From the NCBI GenBank assembly GCA_029260555.1, contig JAJDCZ010000052.1, positions 62,001 through 126,000 on the forward strand: 64,000 nt of DNA. The letters run 5' to 3'. Positions 9,776 to 17,487 of the stretch are shown piece by piece; the stretch's first letter is position 1; every line of letters starts with the position of its first letter. This stretch comes from Phycisphaerales bacterium (GTDB lineage: Bacteria; Planctomycetota; Phycisphaerae; Phycisphaerales; UBA1924). Position numbers and translations under genes: made by a program. Under the pieces are notes generated by a model, which searched no databases, was not told the DNA's origin, and worked only from the letters and a program-made list of their open reading frames with translations.

Positions 9776-10150
9776 TGAACACGCCCCTTTCTTTCTGAGT
9801 CTGAAACAAAGAGGGCGCCGAACCACGAGTGCCATCGAGACCCTCGCCAAAGGGCTTTCAGCACAGCACATGGCCGGCGCCCCTTTCGGGGCGCGGCTCG
9901 GGCAGTGCTGCTGAAAACTCAAGAGCCCGATGGGCTCAAGTTGGCGATTCCTCGATGAGCAGACACCCAACGCTCACGCGTTGATCAGTTGTCACCGCGA
10001 TCTATCGCGGCGTCGGTCTCTTAGATTCGGCTCCTCAATCACACCCGCCGATGGTCACACGATCATCTTCAAGCGGAAGTTTTTATAGTCTATCTGAAAG
10101 AATTGTCTTTCGCTAGGCCATTTAGATCATGTGCGCACGTCTAGTAGAGC
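9776..10150. other. Gene-free stretch of the element with three consecutive hairpins
   Basis: This region separates the divergent starts at 9775 (minus) and 10151 (plus). Bases 9852-9928 form a nested stem: outer GGGCT/AGCCC (9852-9856, 9924-9928), middle CAGCACAGCAC/GTGCTGCTG and inner GCGCCCC/GGGGCGC (9877-9883, 9888-9894) with a TTTC loop. Two more hairpins follow: CAACGC/GCGTTG (9968-9983) and CCGCGAT/ATCGCGG (9995-10010). No convincing ORF. It could be a regulatory RNA leader, a recombination or transposition control site, or a small RNA gene. Confidence 0.6.
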
Positions 10151-10432
10151 ATGAAGCGCGATTTTTTAATCAAATCCCGGACGACCCAGCCCGATCAGAT
10201 CCTAATCCCGATCGAGGAGGTAGCCCGACTTTTGGGCTGTTCCAGGGCCAGCATGTTCAAGGCGCATGATGCAGGCATCATCCCTGCGCCGATCCCGCTC
10301 GGACCGAGGATGCTCCGTTGGAGCCGTATTGAACTGGAGATGTGGGCAGCCTCAGGCGGGCCGTCTCGCCATATCTGGATACAGATCAGAGAAAAATGGG
10401 TCAACACCCATTTCCTGGGAGGTGCGCCATGA
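10151..10432 (+). CDS. AlpA/excisionase-like helix-turn-helix protein
   Basis: Protein of 93 residues. After a short basic N-terminus it has a winged-helix MerR/AlpA-type domain: ILIPIEEVARLLGCSRASMF, then IPAPIPLGPRMLRWSRIELE, where the RW....E pattern after the turn is typical of AlpA/Xis helix-17 family proteins. Such proteins act as excisionases or as small transcriptional regulators on mobile elements. It sits between the hairpin array and the transposase gene in the same direction, so it may control the transposase or the passenger genes. Confidence 0.75.
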   Translation: MKRDFLIKSRTTQPDQILIPIEEVARLLGCSRASMFKAHDAGIIPAPIPLGPRMLRWSRIELEMWAASGGPSRHIWIQIREKWVNTHFLGGAP

Positions 10433-10460
10433 CCTCCTGACGCTGAATCGATAACTCTTT

Positions 10461-10490
10461 AAAAAAGCAAGGCCCCGCTGGCGGCGGGGC
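10461..10490 (-). terminator. Terminator-like hairpin on the minus strand
   Basis: GCCCCGC (10472-10478) pairs with GCGGGGC (10484-10490), loop of five bases. On the minus strand the stem is followed by CTTGC and six T (complement of 10461-10466). It would stop transcription entering from the transposase side leftwards. No T-run exists for the plus direction. Confidence 0.5.
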
Positions 10491-10750
10491 GGAGCTTCGT
10501 GCCGGCGAACCGGTGGAACTTATATGTTACATTAGTATCCACCACAACCGGCTTCTTGTCAAGTGCTTTTTTAGCATTTAAGGAGTCGCTATGCGTACTC
10601 AACGAAGATTCGGCAGGCGTTGCCTGCGACCTCACTGGGCTCGGCCCAGTTTCTATGGACGACGGTGGCGCACTTATTGCCGCCCAACTTGGGTGTGATA
10701 CATCCCAGCCCGGTCGAGAAATCAACCGGGTTGAATTTTCAGTTTTAGAC

Positions 10751-10779
10751 TTGACAATGCTTGACCGATCAAGCATAAT
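10751..10779 (+). promoter_or_regulatory. Sigma70-type promoter-like sequence before the transposase
   Basis: TTGACA (10751-10756), a 17-base spacer, then CATAAT (10774-10779). Expected start of transcription would be near 10786, only about four bases before the ATG at 10790 and inside the GGAGG ribosome site. So either the mRNA is nearly leaderless, keeping transposase synthesis low, or the match is fortuitous and transcription comes from further upstream. Confidence 0.45.
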
Positions 10780-10789
10780 GGAGGTTTCA

Positions 10790-11698
10790 ATGAACCGCCT
10801 TAGCAGGAATAAACGAGTTGAGATTGTCCGTGCGCTCGTTGAGGGGTGCTCCGTGCGATCAACATGCCGGATCACTGGCGTTGCCAAAGGCACTGTGCTA
10901 AAGCTCCTGGTGGATCTGGGGCGTGTGTGCGCCGACTTCCACTACGAGACCGTACATGACATTGAATGCAAGCGCGCCCAGTGTGACGAACTCTGGACAT
11001 TCTGCTACGCGAAGGCAAAAACCGTTATCAATCGCGACGACCTTGCAGATCGTGATGGGATCGGTGATGTATGGACATGGACCGGTATGGATGCAGATTC
11101 CAAGTTGATGATCTCCTGGCTCGTGGCTGACAAGGGACCAGAATCAGCACAAGAGTTTATGCTCGACCTCGCAGCACGCGTTCGCTCCAGGATGCAGCTT
11201 ACCACCGATGGGTACCGCAACTATCTGGTCGCTGTCCCCGGCGCCTTCGGGCGGGAGGTCGACTACGGTATGCTCAAGAAGATCTACGGAGATCCTAAAC
11301 CAAATGGGCGAATGGGTACGACACGACGCGTCTGCATCGGCATCATAAAGAAGCGCATCATCGGGAATCCTGCAAAGAAACACATCTCCACCAGCTATGT
11401 TGAGCGACAAAATCTAACTATCCGAATGTGCTCACGCCGCTATACCCGGCTGACCAACGCATTCAGCAAGAAGCTGGAGAACCTGTGCGCCGCGGTCGCC
11501 CTGCACTTTGTTTGGTACAACTTCTGCCGTGTACACCAGACGATCAAGCAGACTCCGGCAATGGCATCAGGTCTGGCGGACCACCAATGGCCGATTGGCG
11601 AACTGATTCAACTCTTGGAGCATGATGAGCGGGTAGCGATTGATGATGGAGAACTGAAGCGAGGTCCTTATGGACCGCGAAACGGGCTTTCAAACTGA
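10790..11698 (+). CDS. IS1-family transposase (DDE)
   Basis: Protein of 302 residues from the ATG at 10790, preceded by GGAGG (10780-10784). The frame is open upstream but lacks family similarity there. N-terminal HTH (residues about 5-45, VRSTCRITGVAKGTVLKLL) corresponds to the InsA DNA-binding part. The catalytic domain shows Asp66 (AQCDELWTF), Asp140 (LTTDGYRNYL) and Glu205 (SYVERQNLTIRM), followed by the RLTNAFSKKLEN and YNFCRVHQTIKQTPAM blocks usual for one-frame members of the family. Unlike classic IS1 (insA-insB with -1 frameshift) it is a single uninterrupted frame. It ends 9 bases before the element's right tip. Confidence 0.9.
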   Translation: MNRLSRNKRVEIVRALVEGCSVRSTCRITGVAKGTVLKLLVDLGRVCADFHYETVHDIECKRAQCDELWTFCYAKAKTVINRDDLADRDGIGDVWTWTGMDADSKLMISWLVADKGPESAQEFMLDLAARVRSRMQLTTDGYRNYLVAVPGAFGREVDYGMLKKIYGDPKPNGRMGTTRRVCIGIIKKRIIGNPAKKHISTSYVERQNLTIRMCSRRYTRLTNAFSKKLENLCAAVALHFVWYNFCRVHQTIKQTPAMASGLADHQWPIGELIQLLEHDERVAIDDGELKRGPYGPRNGLSN

Positions 11699-11707
11699 CC
11701 CACTATC
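11689..11707 (-). repeat. Right terminal inverted repeat of the IS1-family element
   Basis: Reverse complement of the left repeat with one mismatch (GATAGTGGG instead of GGTAGTGGG, minus strand). It overlaps the last codons of the transposase gene and supplies the TGA stop that ends the N-terminal kinase fragment on the other strand. Confidence 0.92.
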
Positions 11708-13516
11708 GTTTTGTACAATCCCATCCGTGTTAATCGTAATAATGGCATCCGCAGCAGCGCTGAGAATCGCGTTGGTTCGTGCCTCGTTTTCGGTAAGGGC
11801 TTCCGTGCGCTCCACAACCTTCCGATCCAGCGATTCTGCAAGCTCGCGAACTTCACGCGCACTGCGCGTTGCTTCTTCCGTGCGCGACTGTAACTGCTCG
11901 ACAAGATTTGAAAATGCCGTCGCAAGATGACCAACCTCGCCGTGACCGATCCTCGCGATCGTAACATCTTGTTCTCCCGCGGAGATTCGGCGTGCCTGAT
12001 TCGTCAGAACCGCGATAGGCTTTGTGAGTTTGCGAACTCCAAACGCACAAAGAAAACAAGCACCCAGAATAGCACCCACCGATACAAACAGCGTTTTGGT
12101 CCGTAGCCCTGCAATGTCTGCGAGCACCTCACCCTCGCGAACAATCAACGCAAGACCCAGGAATCGTCCGTCAGAACGATCTTCAAGGGCGATTTGCCCC
12201 ACCACATGGACCTGTTGGTCATCGGTATCCCAGACGACTTGCCTTCGTCCCGACTGGATGGCCTGCCAGCTATGCGGATATTCCTCAGCATAGCTTATCC
12301 CCGAGCCAAGCTCAAAGCCCCATTCCCTGTCTGAATCAGGGTGGTGAAGAATGCCACCAGTGTTGTTGGTTATAACCAGATTGTCTCCACTTGAATCATG
12401 AAGATCACTCATCAGTATCTGAGCATTGGCGTTAATCACGATGATGCCGAACACTTCTACTGAGCGCTCAGATTCGATGATATCAAGAAATGTATTGAGG
12501 CCCGATTTGTAGACAGCCTTTTGAGTGGTATAGGACTTGGATCGAAGCAGATCGACCGACTCTGCGTGCCGTCCCTGGTGGTTCAGTTCAAACGACCGTT
12601 CTTCCATTTCAATGAGAGCTTGATTGGACTCGGCAACCTTTTCGATTGCGTCTTGACCGTCGCGACCCGTGACCTTCAATGCTCGAGCCAGTGCCTTTTC
12701 AAGCAAGGGAACATGATCGCGGTAGCGCCGCTCCCATTGTGGGTCCTGGGATTGAGCTGCTGAGAGTGCTGACATCGTCAGAACCTCATCGTGGTACCTG
12801 ATGCTGCCTGCAAGTTCCACAGCATTCACAAAAATAGTCGACACCTTGTCAAGCTGTTGCACCTGGCCTGCATCTGAAGCAAAGATTGGCGTGGAAAAAC
12901 GCTGCATGGGTCGCCAAGGCTGCTCGATCACACCTCGTTCGCGATTCAGCGTAATGTCCGAGACATAGACCTGTCCAAGACTCAGTTGAGCAGCTTCTTT
13001 CATATAGTCTCTTCTGCCTTTACGCTGCAGTTCGGACTGTTGACGAATAATGACCTTGCCGCCACCGATATCCGATGCATCCACGCGGACGATCTCTTTG
13101 CCCCCGTCTTCAAGTCCGATGAGACGAACCTGCTCGTAGCCTTTGGATTCAATGAGAACCGCAAACACCGATGCAAGGCGCGCACGCCAGTCGGCTTCGG
13201 TAAGATTCGCCTGTTCATCATAGCCCCCAGCACGACGAGCCCTGATGATCCCCTGAACAGCATCGGACTGGCTGATAAAAAGTGCGTCCTGTTGGACAAG
13301 ATCGATGGCTGCAGTCGCTCGCTCGATCTGCCTCTCCATCGAGTTCTCCATCGACTCAACCTCGCTTCTGAGCAGCAGATCCTCTGAACTCCTGAAGGAC
13401 ATCCACGCAGCTGTCAACACAGCCACGACCGTGGCGAGCGTCGCAATGATAGTCAACCTCATCGCGATCGAAAGCTCGAATCCCCAACCGAGCATCCTGG
13501 GTCTTCGTGGATTCAC
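11690..13516 (-). CDS. Hybrid sensor histidine kinase, 5' fragment (sensor, HAMP, PAS start) truncated by IS1-family element
   Basis: This 608-residue frame holds the native N-terminus and sensory part of the kinase whose core is at 5703-7244. One TM segment near residues 20-42 (LTIIATLATVVAVLTAAWMS), a long periplasmic region with a double-Cache-like layout (QVRLIGLEDGGKEIVRVDAS is typical), a second TM near 482-502, a HAMP-like segment (LTKPIAVLTNQARRISAGEQ), a coiled coil and the first strands of a PAS domain (AIITINTDGIVQ). Native sequence stops there; the last five residues (DSGSV) come from the element. GTG start overlaps the stop of the upstream repeat-protein gene (GTGA). The fragment has no kinase domain, so at most it makes a non-signalling sensor. 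Confidence 0.87.
   Translation of the reverse strand: MNPRRPRMLGWGFELSIAMRLTIIATLATVVAVLTAAWMSFRSSEDLLLRSEVESMENSMERQIERATAAIDLVQQDALFISQSDAVQGIIRARRAGGYDEQANLTEADWRARLASVFAVLIESKGYEQVRLIGLEDGGKEIVRVDASDIGGGKVIIRQQSELQRKGRRDYMKEAAQLSLGQVYVSDITLNRERGVIEQPWRPMQRFSTPIFASDAGQVQQLDKVSTIFVNAVELAGSIRYHDEVLTMSALSAAQSQDPQWERRYRDHVPLLEKALARALKVTGRDGQDAIEKVAESNQALIEMEERSFELNHQGRHAESVDLLRSKSYTTQKAVYKSGLNTFLDIIESERSVEVFGIIVINANAQILMSDLHDSSGDNLVITNNTGGILHHPDSDREWGFELGSGISYAEEYPHSWQAIQSGRRQVVWDTDDQQVHVVGQIALEDRSDGRFLGLALIVREGEVLADIAGLRTKTLFVSVGAILGACFLCAFGVRKLTKPIAVLTNQARRISAGEQDVTIARIGHGEVGHLATAFSNLVEQLQSRTEEATRSAREVRELAESLDRKVVERTEALTENEARTNAILSAAADAIITINTDGIVQNDSGSV
11708..11715. repeat. Target site duplication, right copy (GTTTTGTA)
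   Basis: Identical to 7200-7207. Eight bases is within the range reported for IS1-family target duplications. Confidence 0.93.
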
Positions 13517-15366
13517 GGTCTCTCCTGGGTGATTGTCATGACACTGTTCTTGCCAACAGGGTCGTCTTCCAGTACAGAAATAATGAGCCGATGCGCATAC
13601 TCCATCTTCTGGTATACATGGCTCGAAGTACGATCATCCCGCAATGCGTTACTCACGGTTGTCTGATGCAAATTCAGATGGACCTTGAGCGACACGATTT
13701 CAGCAAGGATCATGCCGACATCGTTGTAGACATCGTTGGGAGTGACCTGCCCAGTAGCCCGCTCCGGTAATACAGCGGGCTGGGACATCCCCGACCGTCG
13801 CTGGGCTTCTATAAGCAGCTTCAAAACGCTGTGCGTCAAGGCAATGACATCGCGAGGCTCCTTACCCGGACTCAGCGATGGAACTTCGACAGGTGCCGTG
13901 ATACCGAGACAGCGGCGGATCACAGAAAACTCATCGACGATCCGTTCTGCCTGTTGATAAACATCGTTCGGTGTGTAGCCTTGCGATCCGAGGATCGTAT
14001 CCAGCGCGTGTGAGTTACGACTCATGATCTCATGCACATCCGTCAGCGTGATCTCACGGCCAGAGAGCTGTGAGATATCCCGCAAGTAAGCTGGGGACAC
14101 GGTCTCGGGAGCGATCATTGCCAACTCCGCATCCAGTCGAACCGCCAGATCAAAGACCTCTACGGGAGTGATCTCCCTGAGTGGAAACTCGGGCACAAAG
14201 GTGCGATCAAGCCCCTTTTGCTCACGCAGACGATTGACCTTCTCCAGACACTCCAGCGTCCTTTGATAGACATGCTTGGGTTGTCGCTCAGGTGCGCGTA
14301 TCGCAAGCCGTGGCTGCACGCGTATACCGCGCTCCTCTCGATACATGACGAGACGATCAGAGATAGACATCGCGATGGCATAGACATCGACTGGGCGTTG
14401 CAGCAGGCTGTTCTGGCCATACTGAACCAGAGGCCGTTTCATCTCGAACCTGGGCAAAAGCAAGCGAGCCCATTGAAGGTTGAAAACTACATCGTCAGGT
14501 GTTCGAGCTGGTTCGACCGGAGGTGTTGTGAATTGTCGATCCACTCCCAGCCGATGCTTGATGCGCTGTTGTTCTGCCAGCACGACTTGCAACAGGTCAT
14601 ACACCTCATTGGGATCAATCTTCCGCTTCGGAACCTGTGGTACGGTGCAGGGAGCAATCCACAAACGCTGCTCCGCCTGGGCAATGTCATCCAGAAGTGC
14701 AACGGCTGCCTGCAGCGCATGGTTGGGATAATTTCCCGCGGTTCTCTGTGGAGGCTCAATATCCATGGGAAGATTCTGTGAAGCACGCAGAAACTTCGCG
14801 TTTTCCAGAACACGGGCGCTTTGGGCATACACATCACCAGGTGTAAAGCCCCGTACGCCGAGTATGGGATCGATCGCAAGAGAGATCCGCGACAGCAAGG
14901 TGTAGTTGTCCTCCACAGCAACCGGGTTGTCCTGCACAAACCTCGAATCATCATGGCTATGGGTACCCTTCCCCAGGATGAGTTCCAGTTCGCCTTGCAA
15001 GCGTTGGGCAGCAATGTACACCTCGTCAGGCGTGATGAGGCGTGATGGATACCGGGGGATTGTGATCGCACCCATGCCTCGAATCTGACGAAGCCGATTG
15101 ATCTTCTCGAGAACCTCAAAGCTTTTTTGAAGCACATGACGAGGTGAACGCTCACCCTCAGTCTCAATCACTGGCCAGGGAGTATCGACTCCTGCTAACT
15201 CCCTGAGTTCCTGGACATGATCGGCTGCGTGCTGCAAGAGAAGATACACATCCGCAGGCGTCACTTCATCCTGGCCACTCGCGATACTCCCAGGAACCAT
15301 CATCAGGAGTGCCGCTACCAGACTGCATATCTGTCGCAAGCCATTCACGAATGATCTGCGCTGCAT
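13513..15366 (-). CDS. Exported helical repeat protein, likely periplasmic partner of the adjacent sensor kinase
   Basis: Protein of 617 residues from the ATG at 15366 (MQRRSFVNGLRQICS); the frame is open to 15459, but this start begins a clear signal peptide (LVAALLMMVPGSIASG). The rest consists of about 15 units of roughly 35 residues, each starting near a TPxDVY-like motif followed by an amphipathic helix (TPADVYLLLQHAADHVQELR; ITPDEVYIAAQRLQGELELI; YTPNDVYQQAERIVDEFSVI). The units form two long blocks that match each other in order. No catalytic motif. It overlaps the start of the kinase N-terminal fragment by four bases, so a joint role in sensing is a fair inference. Confidence 0.8.
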   Translation of the reverse strand: MQRRSFVNGLRQICSLVAALLMMVPGSIASGQDEVTPADVYLLLQHAADHVQELRELAGVDTPWPVIETEGERSPRHVLQKSFEVLEKINRLRQIRGMGAITIPRYPSRLITPDEVYIAAQRLQGELELILGKGTHSHDDSRFVQDNPVAVEDNYTLLSRISLAIDPILGVRGFTPGDVYAQSARVLENAKFLRASQNLPMDIEPPQRTAGNYPNHALQAAVALLDDIAQAEQRLWIAPCTVPQVPKRKIDPNEVYDLLQVVLAEQQRIKHRLGVDRQFTTPPVEPARTPDDVVFNLQWARLLLPRFEMKRPLVQYGQNSLLQRPVDVYAIAMSISDRLVMYREERGIRVQPRLAIRAPERQPKHVYQRTLECLEKVNRLREQKGLDRTFVPEFPLREITPVEVFDLAVRLDAELAMIAPETVSPAYLRDISQLSGREITLTDVHEIMSRNSHALDTILGSQGYTPNDVYQQAERIVDEFSVIRRCLGITAPVEVPSLSPGKEPRDVIALTHSVLKLLIEAQRRSGMSQPAVLPERATGQVTPNDVYNDVGMILAEIVSLKVHLNLHQTTVSNALRDDRTSSHVYQKMEYAHRLIISVLEDDPVGKNSVMTITQERP

Positions 15367-15663
15367 GATCTCAGGTCTCCACAAACAGGTAAGCACCGAA
15401 ACTTTGGGCGAATGCTTGACGCACCGCCTGGAACGGAGCGAACGCCGTGAGATAATCATCGGTGGAATGTTGAAGGTGGTTTCGTGAAAACCAGACTGGT
15501 CGGTAACTTATTGTGGGTGACTCGTCGCCTCTTGTTGCGGTGCGGAAAATGTCACGATCCCAGCGGTTCTTATACCGCACCACCACAACAGGGTGGTCTG
15601 GCCAGTGGACTTCGCGTCCTGCTGGATCTAAGCCAATATCTCAGCATGTGAAACCCTTCCGGG

Positions 15664-16764
15664 TTATGAGGTGGTTGACACTGGAGCACCAGCGTGCGAT
15701 ACCTCATGGTGGAGCAGCCATCGCTTTCGCCAGATGCCACCCCCGTAGCCCACCAATGCACCGTTGCTTCCGATAACGCGATGGCATGGAATCAAGATGG
15801 CGATGCGGTTCTCGCCATTGGCACGACCGACAGCGCGAGCGGCATTAGGACGACCAATCGCCTCGGCCTGCTCGCTGTAACTCCGTGTCTGGCCTGGAGG
15901 AATACTCCTGAGTTGTTCCCATGTATCAATCTGGAACGCAGAACCGACCATGTGAAGCGGCGTGCTAAACCCGAGCATGTCGCCAGCAAAGTACGCTGCG
16001 AGTTCATTCTTGAGTTGATCAAGATGTGGATGCTGCGTCGGTACGATCGTGGAAGCAAAACGCGCCCGCAGCCTTTGAACCTCGCGTTCCAGAGCGCGTC
16101 GGTCGCAGAACTCAAGCAGTACGATTCCCTCATCGTGCGCGATCGACACCATCGGCCCCAGAGGCGTTTCTATCCAACCAACCGACAGTGTTGAAGCCTG
16201 ATCAGCTTGTCCGGGACCGATGCCAAACAACGCTGTGAAAGCATCCGCGAATCCCGATATTGAATCGTACCCTGCCTCATTTGCAGCCTGGAGTGACGAA
16301 CCTGTGGACGATCGCAATAATCTAAACGCCCGGCCGAGCCGTTCTGCTCGTTGATACGCTTGAAATGTCATCCCGATGGAAGCCTTGAACTGCCTTCGAA
16401 CCGTTGAGGGATCCATGGATTCACAGCGCAGATCTGCATCAGTGATCCGATCCAGCGGGGCTGACCGCACACGGGCCATCAGCTTGCGTACCAACTTGTG
16501 TTGTGATTTTAGCCCTGGTTCAAGCGGCGTGCACCGCTGACAAGCACGATACCCAGCTGAGAGTGCCTCGCGTGCGGTGGGAAAGAACTCGACATTCTCC
16601 CGCTTGGGCTTCCGGGCTGAGCAGGTGGGACGACAGAAAATCCCGGTCGTTTTTACACCAACCATGAAGATGCCTTCAAATGCTGCTTCACGATCGATGA
16701 GGGCGCGATACATCCGGTCATCAGTGGGACGGTCATCCATGGTAGAAGTAAAACTCATAACCAC
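15664..16764 (-). CDS. ada: Ada: bifunctional transcriptional activator / O6-methylguanine-DNA methyltransferase
   Basis: Adaptive-response protein of 366 residues, near the 354 of E. coli Ada. The N-terminal Ada domain has the four zinc-binding cysteines (TGIFCRPTCSARKP and RACQRCTP); the first accepts methyl from DNA phosphotriesters. An AraC-type HTH follows (about 95-185; SIGMTFQAYQRAERLGRAF). The C-terminal methyltransferase domain carries the active-site motif IPCHRVIGSNGALVGYGGG, whose Cys takes the methyl from O6-methylguanine. Repairs alkylated DNA and, when methylated, activates its own regulon. A later in-frame ATG (MSFTSTMDD) may be the true start. Confidence 0.95.
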   Translation of the reverse strand: MVMSFTSTMDDRPTDDRMYRALIDREAAFEGIFMVGVKTTGIFCRPTCSARKPKRENVEFFPTAREALSAGYRACQRCTPLEPGLKSQHKLVRKLMARVRSAPLDRITDADLRCESMDPSTVRRQFKASIGMTFQAYQRAERLGRAFRLLRSSTGSSLQAANEAGYDSISGFADAFTALFGIGPGQADQASTLSVGWIETPLGPMVSIAHDEGIVLLEFCDRRALEREVQRLRARFASTIVPTQHPHLDQLKNELAAYFAGDMLGFSTPLHMVGSAFQIDTWEQLRSIPPGQTRSYSEQAEAIGRPNAARAVGRANGENRIAILIPCHRVIGSNGALVGYGGGIWRKRWLLHHEVSHAGAPVSTTS

Positions 16765-17130
16765 AGTGTTCGCTGTGCAGCAAGCAAGCTCAACCGGAAA
16801 ACGCGCATGGATCTCGAATCACCCCCTCCACTCCCACACTTCGGCTATGAGTGTGAAGCACGATCCATTGCTACCAGAGTTGGATGTCCTAACCGAGCAA
16901 CTTGAAAATTGCCTAGGCTTTCGAGTTGATGAGAGCCCGTCGCTTGTGGCTTGCTAATTCTGTCAACAGATCGCCGGAAAAGTGAGGGATTTGGATCGGC
17001 TATGCAGGCATCAGTACAAAAGTATGCCAGAGCGATTCGGGCATACTGGATATCCTGGTAGCCCCGAACCCCTGGTTGACCCGCTCACAGCTGCAATTCC
17101 AGGGATTGTCACGATTTTTCAATCTTTGTC
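16765..17130. other. Intergenic region upstream of ada and of the sdpR-like gene
   Basis: The two genes diverge, so both promoters lie here. I see no RNA gene. A 36-codon plus-strand frame (16847-16957, ending VDESPSLVAC) reads like protein but has no start context and is too short to call. Bases 17131-17166 are described separately. Confidence 0.4.
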
Positions 17131-17166
17131 TTGACAATAGTTAGATGATTGGCTAAACTTCTAACT
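17131..17166 (+). promoter_or_regulatory. Promoter and inverted-repeat operator of the sdpR-like gene
   Basis: TTGACA (17131-17136), 17-base spacer, TAAACT (17154-17159) make a reasonable sigma70 promoter. Inverted repeat AGTTAGA (17139-17145) / TCTAACT (17160-17166) brackets the -10 region, as expected for autorepression by an ArsR-type dimer. Predicted transcription starts at or next to the GTG at 17167, which would give a leaderless mRNA. Confidence 0.55.
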
Positions 17167-17487
17167 GTGAACAGCGTATTCAAAGCATTATCTGATCCAA
17201 CCCGCCGAAAGGTGCTTGGGCTTTTGCGTCAAAGACCCATGACCGCAGGCGAGCTTGCTGAGCATTTCGATGTCTCCAAGCCCACCATGTCTGCCCACTT
17301 CGCGGTCCTGCGAGAAGCCGATCTGATCGAGGCAGATAAAGCTGGGCGGGTGATCACCTACCGCATCAAGATGTCCGTTCTTGAAGAAGCCCTCTTCGGC
17401 TTCGCCCAAGTCTTCGGGCTTGAAGTCAAAGCCACTGACCAACCCAACAAAGATACAGATACGACCACGACGGAGCAACTATCATGA
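17167..17487 (+). CDS. ArsR-family repressor, SdpR-like autorepressor
   Basis: Winged-helix regulator of 106 residues if the GTG at 17167 is used; a TTG at 17149 would add six residues but falls inside the promoter. The N-terminus VFKALSDPTRRKVLGLLRQR is the ArsR/SdpR signature. Recognition helix SKPTMSAHFAVLREADLIE follows, and a long C-terminal helix (LEEALFGFAQVFG). No metal-binding cysteines are present, which argues for SdpR-type autorepression rather than metal sensing. It overlaps the SdpI-like gene by four bases (ATGA), matching the sdpR-sdpI pairing known from Bacillus. Confidence 0.88.
   Translation: MNSVFKALSDPTRRKVLGLLRQRPMTAGELAEHFDVSKPTMSAHFAVLREADLIEADKAGRVITYRIKMSVLEEALFGFAQVFGLEVKATDQPNKDTDTTTTEQLS

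Larger units (their letters stand above)
10433..10789. other. Gap between AlpA-like gene and transposase
   Basis: No convincing gene on either strand, although the transposase frame stays open upstream to 10499 and a 144-codon frame exists on the minus strand. It holds a G+C hairpin at 10472-10490, a smaller hairpin with CGAA loop near 10500-10516, and the putative transposase promoter at 10751-10779. Confidence 0.5.
7208..11707. mobile_element. IS1-family element with passenger genes, exactly 4500 bp
   Basis: Bounded by near-perfect terminal inverted repeats (left GGTAGTGGGTCAGTTTGAA; right end, read inward on the minus strand, differs only at base 2) and an 8-bp direct duplication. The only transposase gene is at the right end (10790-11698). 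The rest holds a two-gene module (7251-8476), a small basic protein gene, a membrane protein gene, an array of hairpins and an AlpA-like HTH gene. Most IS1-family members are under 1 kb; a minority (the ISMhu11-like group is the one I recall) are several kb with passenger genes, and this element fits that type. It interrupts a hybrid histidine kinase gene inside its PAS domain. Confidence 0.92.

Noticed and set aside
9842-9970. N-terminal extension of the SmpA-like membrane protein frame to 9970
   Set aside because: The extension translates the hairpin array and has no coding character. The ATG at 9775 with AAAGGGG and a signal-like start is far better.
10459-10893. 144-codon minus-strand frame upstream of and overlapping the transposase start
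   Set aside because: Low-complexity Ser/Thr/Arg-rich translation, no ribosome site, and it overlaps the transposase promoter and first codons. A terminator-like hairpin at its end is noted as a feature, but that alone does not make a gene.
16847-16957. 36-codon plus-strand frame between ada and the sdpR-like gene
   Set aside because: Too short, no start signal, and it lies in a divergent promoter region.
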